Positions 20,630 through 31,921 of a stretch of 64,000 bases of DNA are shown here, piece after piece. Source of the DNA: Laguncularia racemosa (taxonomy: Eukaryota > Streptophyta > Magnoliopsida > Myrtales > Combretaceae); NCBI GenBank assembly GCA_037954665.1, contig JBBMOL010000383.1, forward strand, positions 248,001 through 312,000. The letters run 5' to 3'. A program made the translations under genes and the position numbers. How positions within the stretch are numbered: the first letter of the stretch is position 1; every line of letters starts with the position of its first letter. The notes under the pieces were generated by a model that saw only the letters and a program-made list of their open reading frames with translations, was not told the DNA's origin and ran no database searches.

Positions 20630-21368
20630 TGATAGGAATCAAAATCTGACAAAACCTATCATTAGGGCAAGAACCAAAAGATTTCAAATCTTGGTAATGA
20701 GGGCCCATTTTGAGCAAATCGACCCAAGAATTATTTATCTACTAACATCTTTTCTCTTATTTATGTATTGTATATTCTAACAGGAACACTTATCATGCTT
20801 TACAGGGCGATGAACAAACTCACTCAAACTCAGCTTGTGGGTTATCTATAGACCGACCTAAACCAGTGATGAGTTGAGCCTACAAATCCTATTGAAGAAT
20901 TAGCATGTTGAAGACTATTTTTACTTATAATTTATTTTCTTTAGACTATTTATGTTGTAACTTTTTGGGACACTTTTCATTTTCTTGTAATTACATTTTT
21001 AGGACTAGCCACCCTAAAAGTAGCATAGTTGTAATTTTGTGAACTTTTTTAACCTTAAAGGGAGCAAGTATAAATACTTGCTTAAGTAGGGTTTTTAGGG
21101 GAGAGTTTTTCAGAATAGAACTTCACATTTTTCGTGAGAGGGTTCGGGTTTATTCCTAATTCAATTGCTCTTATCAATTTCAAATCCCAATTTTAGGTTG
21201 TAGTGAATGGCAACAAGGTTAATTTGTGAGTAATATCAAATTTACTTTGTTACAATTTCCTTTCTTTTCTAGTGAGTAGTATCTAGGGTTAATTTGGATG
21301 TTTAATTGACCAAATTTGACTGCATTTGTAATCAAATTCTTTTTGCTACAATTGATTGGTTTTAGCCT
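20630..21368 (+). repeat. H2 5' LTR, first piece
   Basis: Begins TGATAGGAATC and matches the reverse complement of the H1 LTRs. TATA-like TATAAATA at 21069-21076 sits in the palindrome CAAGTATAAATACTTG, also present in H1 and H3. Ends AGCCT (21364-21368), the H1 TSD. Confidence 0.82.
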
Positions 21369-22583
21369 TGATGTGCCTAAAACCAAGATTAAGCACATGC
21401 AAAACTAATTTGAAAGAAAATTAGACAAGGCCAATCAAACTAGTTCAACAATTACACAATTCCTCAATATTTATAAACCAATTTCCACAACAAGGATGTG
21501 ATCAAGAATGAATCCATGTATGATGATGCTCTGATACCAAAACATGATGTGCCTAAAAAGGGATTAATCACAATAAAAAAAATCCAAATATAAACCTCAA
21601 AAGACAAGAATAAATTCAGTTTAAAGGTAAGACAAATTGCATGACCCCTAATTGATGGAAGATGAACCAAATGATGACATCAAGGAGATGAATTCCACAA
21701 AGATGATAATTCTCAATTGAATCAATTAACCAACTTAAGTTCCAAGAGAATTTCAATCAACAAAACACAAATTAAAGTTGTGACCCTCCTCACAACAAAG
21801 AAAATTCCACACCACAAGTGTAGTGATAACTTAATGGTAGTAAGAAGTGGTAAAAACTAATCAATTAGGCAATACTAATTTGATTACAAATGCAATCAAA
21901 ATCTGACCAAGAAGACTTCAATCCAATCCTAGATATGACTCACTAGAGATGAAAAGAAACACAATAATAAGAAATTGATATAACTCACAATTTCCCTTTA
22001 TTGCACTCGCCACAATTCTAATTCTTGGGATTGAAATTGATAAGAGAAATTGAACTAGGAAGAACCCTAATTCTCTCACATAAAGTATATGTCTAATTCT
22101 AAAAAATGGCATTCTCAAAACCTTACTTAAGCAAGTATTTATACTTTCTCCTTTTAGGGTTAAAAAGTCCACAAAATTACAACTATGCCACTTTTAGGGT
22201 GGTTGGTCCTATAAGACAATTAGAAGCAAATGAAAGTTCCCCGAAAGAAATTACAACATAAGTAGTCCAAGTAAATAACAAATATATAAAAATTAGTCTT
22301 GAAGATGCTAGCACTTCCATGGAATTCGTCGGTTCAACTTATCTTCGATTTTTAGGTTGGTCTATGGATAACCCACAAGCTGAGTCTTAGTGAGTTTATC
22401 CATCGCCCTGTGAAGCCAAATAAGTGTGCCTATTGGAAAACACAATACAAGAATAATAGAAAAGAGGTTAATTTATAAATAATTCCGGGGTCGATTTACT
22501 CAAAATGGTTTCTCATCGCCATGATTTAAAATCCTTTGGCTCTTGCCCTAATGCTAAGTCTTGACGGATTTTGATTCCTATTA
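21369..22583 (-). repeat. H1 3' LTR with 176-bp U5 extension
   Basis: Plus-strand order: extension 21369-21544 (starting TGATGTGCCTAAAACC, containing relic PBS GCTCTGATACCA at 21528-21539), then the basic LTR from 21545 (TGATGTGCCTAAAAAGG) to GATTCCTATTA at 22583. The terminal CA has decayed to TA on this strand. Confidence 0.88.
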
Positions 22584-23398
22584 TCTCCTCGGGCCTCAAA
22601 AAGATTTGTCCTCAAATCTGATAGATCAAATGCAGTAGAGACTCTGTTTCCTCCTAGCAAGCCACCTGAAGAAGTATCACTGCAGAATCCCAATATCTAA
22701 AATACCATAGGGGTTGAATGTTTTCTCTCCTCCATTTCTAGGTTGTATCTCATTTGCAACACAAATAATGACCTATTATCCACTGAGGCCTCTCTTATCT
22801 CAACCCGTTCCACTAAAATTGTTTTCTCTTTTTCTAACTCATCTGTATGGTGCTGATCCTCATAGCCCTCTAATGGTTGGCTCAATCGCTCATGGCCCTT
22901 GAAAACCTTTGAAGATGGACACAAATGTCTCTGAGTAGTCTAACCCTCTAGTGATCTACTCATATCACTCTGACCTTCGGTATCCCTTGAAGGTTTACTC
23001 AATTGCTCATAAGCCTCTAATATCTTTGAAAGTGAACAAAACTATCCCTGAACAGTTTGGTCCTCTGGTAGTTTGCTCATCTGACTATGAACATTAGGAT
23101 CCTCTAAAGGTTGGCATATTTGTGTCTGATAAATTTTGTGCTCTAAGGGTTGGTTCAACTACTCATGGCCCTTTAATGGTCTACTGATTTGTTACTGAAC
23201 CCTTTGAACCTTTGAAGGTGACATTAGATTCAGAATAATTCGTTTTCCCTCCTTCTGGAATACATAAGTATTCCTAAAGCCATCATGTAAGACCCTCCTA
23301 TCATATAACCAAGACCTGCCAAGCAATATAGGGGATGTACACATAGGCAAAATATCACACTCAATCTCATCAAAGTATTTATACCCTACATTGAATGG
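22584..23398 (-). pseudogene. H1 PLE-rich tail and protease C-terminal part
   Basis: Sense order from 23398 leftward: the protease end (FNVGYKYFDEIECDILPM, SPILLGRSWLYDRRVLHDGF), then a low-complexity stretch with recurring QPLEG/PLKG motifs (SQPLEGYEDQHHTDELEKEK at about 22830-22890) and a short end leading to a purine-rich PPT region near 22590-22605. Several stops. Homologous to 45830-46554 in H2. The tail sits where other elements have the PR-RT linker. No RT follows. Confidence 0.72.
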
Positions 23399-25383
23399 TG
23401 TCGAGTCTAATTTTTGAATTCCCATTCCTAATCCGATCTAAACTAAACCCTATGCTCATCTAATCTAGATCCTCGACTTGAGTTAGGAATTTCATTTGAT
23501 TTTTGGAGTCGCCACCCAACTGTTGTTGGGAAAAAGTGAATTTAGACTAAAGGAGCGGATTAGTCTTAATTTGGACTACTAGTCGTCGTTATTTCCTCTT
23601 CTCGTTTTTGTGAGAAGAGAAAAAGGGAAAACCAGAGTTTCTAAGTCCGGGGGCTAACCTATTAAAACCTATACGGTTACCACCTAATCTCCTAAAATTG
23701 TTCATCTTTAGAAATGTGTTTCATTGTGTTTCTGTTAATTTTTGTTATGTCTTTGAATTTATTTCAGAAAAAAGGATTTTTCATTTATTTTATGGGTTGA
23801 CCCGAATGGGTGCCTACGTACTTGCTACTCAGGATCAAACAAGCCGTAGTTCGCTTTTCTGAAAATCTTTAGTGTATTGGTGAATTTTAATTTTGAAATT
23901 TCTTTCGATTTATGTTCTTACCATTTTTTGGATTTTTCCTAAAAACTCTAAGCCTAAGCTTGATTTCATTTTGAAAATGATTTTTTTGTAGGGAAAACAT
24001 CAATTTTGATTTATTTGACGAAAATGATTTTTCTAAGTGCTAAAACTTATTTTTTTATTTTTTTATGATTTTTTTGTAATTTTTTTTTTGTGATTTTTTA
24101 TTTTTGTTGAAAATTTTATCCTAAGTTTATTATCTATCCTATTTTGAAATCTAAAACTTTACTATTATATTCCTAATATTTTTATTGTTTTTCTTCATTT
24201 TATTATTTTTATTATTTTTCTATTTTATTTTTTTTTTATTTTTTTATTTTACATTATTAAATCATAAAAAACCTAATTTCTACATTTTCCTATTTATTGA
24301 AAATAGAAGTAAATAAATAACTAATAACTAAACAAATAACAAAAACAAAAAAAAAATAACAATAATAACAAATAATAAATTTAGAATAAATAAACAAACA
24401 AAATAAATAAAATAAATAAAATAAATCTGGAAAATCCGACTTACCTGGATCTGGGTCGATGCGCGGGTTGGGTCAGTCGGGTCGAATCGGGTCGGGTCGG
24501 TCAAACACGGCGGCGGGGTTGGCTCGTTCACAGCGTTCCGGCGGTCTTTTGCGACGGGTGAAGTGTCGAACCCTAGCTTCTTGAGGGTGTTGAATCCGAT
24601 GGTGGTGGCGGTTTACTCCCAGAATGTCTCCTTGTGGTGGCTCAACTCCAATGGCGGTCGCAACTTTGGGTTTCCTCCGATCTACACTCTTTTCTCTCTC
24701 TCTCGCAATTCTGATCTCTCTTCTTGCTTCCTCATCTCCTCCTCTATTTATAGGCGCTTGAAACCGAGCTGGATAAGCTCGGATTTCCTCCGATTGAAGC
24801 TGATCGGATTTCGGTTGAAAAACCAACTCCGATTCGTGCCCATCCAACGATTTGTTGCGATTTAATTTTAATTAGATAATGTTTATCTTATTTTTGTTGA
24901 AGATCTATTGGATTTGTGCAAAAAAAATCGAATCAAAACGGTCGAAATACGAATTTGTTCTTCGCCGACGATCTCGGGCTCGAGGTAGGAGACGATCACG
25001 CGCTCGGCGCGTGCGTTTCTTCCAGCCAATCAGATGCTGCCACGTGTCCTGGATAAGTCAAAAAATTGCAAAATGCGGAAACTGCTTCCTCCGTGATTCG
25101 AATGTCTGACCGAGCCCCCCTGCGCGCGCGCCTAGCAATGCGATTTTTCTATTTTTTTGTATTTTTTGAAATTTCAAAAATTTGTAAAAATTGTTTATTA
25201 TTCATTATTGCTATTTCCGAAATTATTTTTCAAAATTGATGTGTTTTCCTATTTATTCTTATTTTTTAAACATTTTTATTATTTTATGCTAAATTAGGGA
25301 AAAATTGGGAAAATTTTGGAAAAATTGAAAATTGATTATTATTGAAAATTATTGACTCCTAGGGCAAAAATGGGGTGTTTACA
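23399..25383 (-). repeat. Tat-J 3' LTR
   Basis: Starts TGTCGAGTC and ends TGTTTACA. AT-rich left half with T and A runs (23990-24430), then a GC-rich CG-containing block 24440-25120. Lacks a block of about 70 bp (with ATGATCCGGACC) that the 5' LTR has after GCGCGCGC. Confidence 0.93.
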
Positions 25384-25639
25384 GCTGCCCCTCTTTGTGG
25401 TAAAGTTTGAAAAACTTAACTACAAAGACAAACAAAAGACGCCATTTTTGACCTCTTGAATTAGGTTTTAGTAGGAAAATGCCCCAAGAACTAATAATCC
25501 TATGGTTGAAGATGTTCCTAACAATTCAAGGTAATGTTCCCTCTCCAAAAAGTACTTTATGGGCTAACTAATTGGCAACAGGACACATCTCAAGCATCGA
25601 GTAGGAATGTATGAGAAATGATGATAGGAAGCGTCTTAT
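25384..25639 (-). other. Tat-J PPT and 3' untranslated start
   Basis: GCTGCCCCTCTTTGTGG next to the LTR is the complement of a polypurine tract (CACAAAGAGGGGCAGC). The rest is non-coding and leads into degenerate copies of the tandem array. Confidence 0.7.
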
Positions 25640-26745
25640 CAGACTTGCAACCTTGGAAAGAAAATTTACTTAGGAAGCGCCCTTATGAGCTGGCTACCTG
25701 TCGACAGAAGCTTCTTGTTAGACTAGCAACTGTTTGGGAAGGATGTTTTCGAAAAGTGCCCCATGAGCTGACTAATCGGGAGAATCTTGGGCTGACTAAC
25801 CTTAAAATAGATTTTAGGAAAGTGCTCATCTTGGGCTGACTAACCTGTGGTAGTGTCTCAAAAGGTGCCCTTATGAGCTGACCCTGAGAACGGATTTTTA
25901 GGAAAGTGCCCATATTGGGCTGACTAACCTTTGATAAAATTCTTAGGAAAGTGCCCATCTTAGGCTGACTAACCTTAGATAGAACTGTCTCAAAAGGTGC
26001 CCTTATGAGCTGACCCTGAGAACAGGTTTTTTCGGGAAAGTGCCCATATTGGGCTGACTAACCCTTGGATTAATTTTTAGGAAAGTGCCCCAAGAGCTGA
26101 CTAACCTAAAATAGAACTGTCTCAAAAGGTGCCCTTATGAGCTGACCCTGAGAACAGGTTTTTTCGGGAAAGTGCCCATATTGGGCTGACTAACCCTTGG
26201 ATTGATTTTTAGGAAAGTGCCCCAAGAGCTGACAAACCTAAAATAGAACTGTCTCAAAAGGTGCCCTTATGAGCTGACCCTGAGAACAGATTTTTAGGAA
26301 AGTGCCCATATTGGGCTGACTAACCTTTGATAAAATTCTTAAGAAAGTGCCCATCTTGGGCTGACTAACCTTAGATAGAACTGTCTCAAAAGGTGCCCTT
26401 ATGAGCTGACCCTGAGAACAGGTTTTTTCGGGAAAGTGCCCATATTGGGCTGACTAACCCTTGGATTGACTTTTAGGAAAGTGCCCCAAGAGCTGACTAA
26501 CCTAAAATAGAACTGTCTCAAAAGGTGCCCTTATGAGCTGACCATTGAGGACAGGTTTTTTTTGGGAAAGTGCCCATATTGGGCTGACTAACCCTTGGAT
26601 TGACTTTTAGGAAAGTGCCCCAAGAGCTGACTAACCTAAAATAGAATTGTCTCAAAAGGTGCCCTTATAAGCTGACCTTGAGAACAGGTTTTTTCGGGAA
26701 AGTGCCCATATTAGGCTAACTAACCCTATTAAAGGAAATGTCTAG
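25640..26745 (-). repeat. 132-bp tandem array (3 x 44-bp subunits) in Tat-J
   Basis: The phrase TCTCAAAAGG recurs at 25856, 25988, 26120, 26252, 26384, 26516 and 26650, giving spacings of 132 (last one 134). Each unit holds three 44-bp subunits built on GTGCCC...GGGCTGACTAACC. The left 200 bp contains more diverged subunits. Located between integrase and 3' LTR, where Ogre/Tat elements often have satellite-like repeats. Confidence 0.93.
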
Positions 26746-27272
26746 ACACGTGCTTCATTATGAGCTGACTCATCTGGTACTCTTGAACATGCTTCTTACT
26801 AAGCTAGATGATGTGGTGCCTTTCATGATGTGATGATAGTTACCTATTTTAATATGCTTGCCAGTTTATCTCGGATAGCAACCAAACAACTGAACCTTCG
26901 TGTTGGTTTGCTCCTGCTTCTTTTCTTCTTATCTTGACACTGGATTGAAAATCTTGATGTGCCTCTTTTCTTTATGCACAAAGCTCTTTCGACGGTAATG
27001 TTATCCTAATAATGCGCTCAGTTTTAATGCTTAGGAGTAGACAAAATTATATCACAAATTACATTAAGATTCATTATCATTTTAGTGTTTATCTTTCATT
27101 GACAAAGTGGTGGGTAATGTGTTTAGGTGTATTTATTGTGACGAGAATTGATTGGGATTGTTGACCATTCAGGGATATTAGCTTTGCTTGTAGAAAAGTA
27201 AAAACTCGACTCAACGAACTTTGTATCGAATATTGGCTTTCATAAACATTGGCAAAATTTCAATTCCCTTGC
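26746..27272 (-). other. Tat-J 3' untranslated region
   Basis: About 530 bases between the tandem array and the pol stop. No coding frame or repeat recognised. Confidence 0.6.
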
Positions 27273-28250
27273 CTAAGGATAGTACATCTTTATAGCATCT
27301 GTGTTGACAGGGTCTCTCAATTCTGGACCATCCAGCTGAGTTAATATTAGAGCACCACCTGACAAAACCTTTTTCACCACATATGGGCCTTCATAATTTG
27401 GAGTGAATTTTCCTCTGGAGTCTTGGGCGTTCGGGAGAACTTTTCTTAGTACTAGATCGCCCTCTTTGAATTACCGAGGTCTCATCTTCTTGTTGAATGC
27501 TCGGGCTATCCTCTGTTGGTAACACTGACCATGACATAATGCGGTAAGTCTTCTTTCATCAATCAGATTCAGCTGATCAAGCCTTTTCTTTACCCAATCC
27601 GATTCTGTTAATTGAGTTTCTGACAAGATTCTGAATGATGGTATCTCGACTTCCATTGGTAGCACTGCTTCTGTACCATATACCAATGAGTAAGGGGTAG
27701 CTCCCGTAGATGTTCTTATTGAAGTCCTATAAGCCATGAGAGGAAATGGTAACATTTCGTGCCAATCTTTGTAAGTTGTTGTCATTTTCTCGATGATCTT
27801 CTTGATATTTTTGTTAGCTGCTTCTACTGCCCCGTTCATTTGAGGTCGGTAGGGGGTTGAATTTCTGTGGTTTATGTGGAATTGTTGACATAAACCTGTC
27901 ATCGATTTATTGTTGAGATTGGTACCATTGTCGGTGATGATCGACTCAAGAACTCCATATCGGGCTATTATGTCCCTTTTTAAGAAGCGGACTATTACCC
28001 CTTTTGTGACATTGGTATATGATGACGCTTCTACCCATTTGGTGAAGTAATCAATCGCTACCAGTATAAATCTGTGGCCATTGGATGCCGTTGGAGTGAT
28101 TGGGCCGATTATGTCGATTCCCCACATGGAGGAAGGCCACGGCGCCGATAACAAATGTAGCTCGTTGGGTGGAGCATTGATCCGGTTTGTGTATACTTGG
28201 CACAGATGGCAGTGCTTAACATACTTTATGCAATCCGACTCCATGGTTAA
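27273..28250 (-). pseudogene. Tat-J integrase core and C-terminal domain
   Basis: Catalytic core: DIIGPITPTASNGHRF (first Asp), SIITDNGTNLNNK (second Asp) and YRPQMNGAVEAANKN (Glu). The C-terminal part (FKEGDLVLRKVLPNAQDSRG, then YVVKKVLSGGALIL) follows after a TAA at about 27472 where CAA is likely and ends at the natural stop 27273-27275. The HHCC finger is encoded just upstream, across a TAG where TGG is expected (after MRLGYY). Otherwise in frame with RT. Two point changes disable it. Confidence 0.88.
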
Positions 28251-30131
28251 CTAGTAATACCCTAACCTCATGATTTTTCGGGCCAACATGTAGCCGTTCA
28301 TATGAGGTCCACATACCCCTTCATGTATTTCCTTCATGAGTTCGCATGCTTCATTTTTGTCCACACATCTCAACATGGTGGTATCATATGATCTCTTGTA
28401 GAGTATAGACCCACTTAATAAGAAATGACTTGCCAACCTTCTGAGCGTTCTTTGGTCATTCTTGCTAGCCATTTCAGGGTATTTAACTTCTTGGAGGAAG
28501 GTCTTGATGTCGTGATACCAGGGCTTATCATCTTGTATCTTTTCAATTGTCAAACAATAAGCGGGCCGACTTTCGATGTCTATTTTCATCGGTTGAACTT
28601 CGGCTCCTCCTATTATTTGAATCATGGACGCTAGTGTGGCTAGGGCATCTGCGAACTGATTCTGAATTCGCGGGATGTACGTGAAGGTGATTGCCTTAAA
28701 CTCTTCAATCAGCTCTGTCAAGTGTTGATGGTACGGTACCAGTTTGGGGTCTTTAGTTTTGTATTCCCCTCTTGTTTGTAGTATGATGAGCGACGAGTCC
28801 CCGTACACCTCTAATTCGTGGATTCCCATTTGGCAGGCCATTTTGAGGCCAAGAATACATGCTTCATATTCCGCGATATTATTGGTATAGGAAAATGTAA
28901 GTCTTGTCGCTGCAGGTAATTGAGTGCCGTCTGGGGATATCAATACTGCCCCAACCCCACAACTGAATACATTGGCAGCCCCGTCGATGAACAGTTTCCA
29001 CCCACCATTCTGCTCTCTCCCAGAGTTTTCTACCGGCATATCTTCTACTGTTAATATTTTCTTGTCCGGAAATTGGACTTGTATTTCTTGGGTATTTATC
29101 TCGACAGGGTGTTCGGCCAACTGATCGGCTAAGGCTTGCCCCTTTATCGAGTTTTGATTTACATACGTGACGTCAAACTCGGATAGAAGCATCTGCCATT
29201 TAGAGATTCTACCCATCAATGCTGGCTTCTCTGCCAAGTATTTCAAGGGATCATGTCTTGTCAACAGCTCAATATGATAGTAAAGGGTGTATTGCCTTAG
29301 TCGATGCATGACCCAAATTAACGCACAACACGTCTTCTCCACCTCTGAGTACCTTTGTTCCCCATCTGTGAACTTCTTGCTCAAATAATATATGGGACGT
29401 TCTCTTCCCTCTTCATCTTTCTGCCCCAACACACATCCCATGGATTCGGGGAGTATGGTGAGGTATAAGAATAAGGGTTTTCCTTGTTTCGGGACTATCA
29501 AGACCGGGGGTTTTATAAGATAGTCTTTGATTGTCCTGAACGCTTCTTCACATTCGTCGTCCCATTCTATTCCGACGTTCTTCTTTAACAGACGGAATAG
29601 CGGTCGACATTTATCGGTGAGTTGTGAGATAAACCGAGCTATATAATTTAGACTCCCCAGCAAGCTTCTTACTTCTTTAACTGAGCGTAGGGAAGGTAAC
29701 TCTAATATGGACTTTACCTTGTCAGGGTCAATCTTAATGCCCTCCTGGCTGATGACGAACACTAACAATTTCCCCGTTGTAACCCCGAAAGTACATTTTT
29801 CCGGGTTTAACTTAAGCTGAAATTTCCTCAGTCGTTTAAACAACTTCCTTAGGATATCTACATGGCTTTCTCTTTCTTTGGATTTAGCTATCATGTCGTC
29901 GACGTATACCTCAACCTCACGATGCATCATGTCGTGAAGTATGGCGACCATGGCTCTCTGATACGTTGCCCCGGCGTTTTTCAGACCGAAGGGCATGACT
30001 TTGTAATAGAAAGTTCCCCATGTCGTGATGAAGGTTGTTTTGGTCTTGTCTTCCTCGGCCATTTTTATTTGATTGTATCCTGAGAAACCGTCCATGAATG
30101 AGAAGAGATGGTTTCTCGCGGTGTTAGCCAC
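28251..30131 (-). pseudogene. Tat-J RT, two RNase H domains, integrase finger
   Basis: 626-codon open stretch. RT: SFMDGFSGYNQIKMAEEDKT, VMPFGLKNAGATYQRAM and catalytic YVDDMIAKS. Gypsy RNase H: LPESMGCVLGQKDEEG and HDPLKYLAEKPALMGR. Archaeal-type RNase H: KLFIDGAANVFSCGVGAVLI, EYEACILGLKMA, VYGDSSLIILQTRG and NQFADALATLASM, with all acidic residues. It ends in the integrase HHCC start (HEGVCGPHMNGYML). Dual RNase H is diagnostic for Tat. A 1-base loss near 30131-30145 separates it from the RT N-terminus. Confidence 0.92.
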
Positions 30132-30700
30132 TAGAACATCAATATGAGGTAGGGGAAGTTATCCTTTGGCGTGGCTTGGTTTAAGTCCCGAAAGTCCATG
30201 CATACGCGCACTTTTCCGTTCTTTTTTATAACGGGGACTACATTTGCCACCCATTCTGGGTAGTCGGATACTTCGATGAACCCTACTTTTAGTAGTTTCT
30301 TGACTTCTTCTTTGATTTTTAGCAAGATGCCGGGCCTAAATCTTCTTAGTTTTTGTTTTTTAGGTTTGACATCTTCCCTTGTGGGAAGCCTGTGAACTAC
30401 TATCGACTGGTCTAGCCCTGGCATGTCACCATATGACCAGGCAAACACATCTGCATATTCGATTAATAGCTCGGTTATCTCACATTTTTGCTCGACACTC
30501 AAACTGGTCCCGATTTTGAGGTTCTTAGGGTTTTCCATGCTTCCTAGATTTACTGTCTCCACAGGCTCGTCGATCGAGATTCCGCTTTGTTCATGTTTTA
30601 GCCAATTTTCTTGTATTATTTCGTGGTCTAAGATATCGTCTTCAACAATTGACCCAGCAGCATTGGGAACGATATCAGCGCTTTTACGTTCTACTTACGC
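30132..30700 (-). pseudogene. Tat-J RT N-terminal region
   Basis: RT start: CEITELLIEYADVFAWSYGD, VVHRLPTREDVKPKKQKLRR, then KKNGKVRVCMDFRDLNQATP. Open upstream to about 30700 (DIVPNAAGSIVEDDILDHEI), where TAA stands in GCGTAAGTAG. Frameshifted against 28251-30131. Confidence 0.85.
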
Positions 30701-30832
30701 GAAATATCCCTGATGTTCGATGGTGGGAGATTTGAGTGACATAAAAAATGAAATCATATATAATAATAAAAGAAACAAACTGTAATGGAATTCGATAAAT
30801 AGTCTCAATAAAATTTGTTCAATGATTTTTTT
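30701..30832 (-). other. Gap between Tat-J PR and RT frames, possible intron
   Basis: AT-rich stretch of about 130 bases after the stop of the gag-protease frame (about 30830). Ogre elements carry an intron at this place that is spliced to join gag-pro to RT. Here the region has a pyrimidine-rich tract and AG dinucleotides near 30690-30760 on the sense strand, but I cannot fix splice sites. Simple stop-codon separation is equally possible. Confidence 0.4.
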
Positions 30833-31921
30833 CTACTCTTGAGCTAACCTAGCGCTATTGATAGGACAACAAAACCAGTTGTTCAGAGCTGGATGTTGGT
30901 TGGACATGCGGGAGATTGATTCCCCTTTGTTGTTGTCCTCTTTGTTTATTCGAAGCTCTTGAATGGTATTTGCCCTTCGGAAAGATTGTTGGAGAGGTGG
31001 GATGCACATCTGGGTGTCAATCAGCTTCCCCTTCATTCTGCCTTTAACACCCCTTACTTGTGCTTCTTCCGCAGCCGTAGGAACATACCCCAGTCCAAAG
31101 GTCCCGTGCTGCCCCTCTTTAAACTGATGGCCCTCCTTTCTGGTCATCATATTCACTTCGTTGAAAATCTGCAACCCTAGGTCTTCTGAACCTTCATCCC
31201 CGATGTAAGGTATGGCAGTCTCTTTGTATATGGCGTAATCTTGCTCGCCCAGTACTGTAACTATCTGCCCATTTGTGATGAATTTGACCTTTTGGTGGAG
31301 ACTAGAGGGAATGGCACCAGCAGCATGTATCCAGGGTCGTCCCAGGAGCAGGTTAAAAGACCTTGGGATGTCGAGGACCTGGAAGGAGATGTGGAATACT
31401 TGTGGACCGATTTCCACTGGTAGGTTCACTTCCCCCACAATGTCTCTCTTCGACCCGTCGAAGGCTCTGACCACTATGGAGCTAGGTTTTATGTTGCTTA
31501 GATCGACCCCCAATAAGTCGAGTGTTGCCAATGGGCAGACGTTGAGGGATGATCCGTTGTCGATAAGTACTCGGGAGACGATGGTGTCATTGCACCGGAC
31601 CACTATGAATAGTGGCTTGGTATGTTGGTCTCCCTCTTCTCCTAGCTCTTCTGGAGAGAAAGATATTTGATCCATGGTAAAGATAGAGTTTGCCACGTGA
31701 CCCATCTTGTCTGTAGCAATACCCTCCGGGACTTGAATCTGTTTTAGCACTTTAAAGAGTGCTTCCCTGTGGGGCTCAGATGTGGTAAGAAGGCCCATGA
31801 GAGATATCTGCGCTGGAACTTTATTCAATTGTTCCATGATCTTGTATTGGCTGGCCTTTACCATCTTCGTAAATGCAGCAAGACCCTCTTCCTCTTCCTC
31901 TGTTTTCTTCGTATTGGGTTC
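30833..31921 (-). pseudogene. Tat-J gag C-terminal part and protease
   Basis: Continues the gag frame left of solo LTR K. Protease: VVRCNDTIVSRVLIDNGSSL with active-site DNGSS (the form common in Tat elements), then VVRAFDGSKRDIVGEVNLPV and the flap/end motif NLLLGRPWIHAAGA. The tail includes GEQDYAIYKE and GTFGLGYVPTAAEE. 363 codons without a stop, ending naturally near 30832. Split from the rest of gag only by K. Confidence 0.9.

Noticed and set aside
24563..25109. Open frames in the GC-rich part of the Tat-J LTRs (also 38631-39212)
   Set aside because: They fall in LTR promoter/U5 sequence on either strand, share no recognisable domain and differ by indels between the two LTRs.
25640..26745. 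Possible CRISPR-like array
   Set aside because: The units are contiguous 132-bp repeats with no unique spacers, in a plant retrotransposon; this is a tandem repeat.
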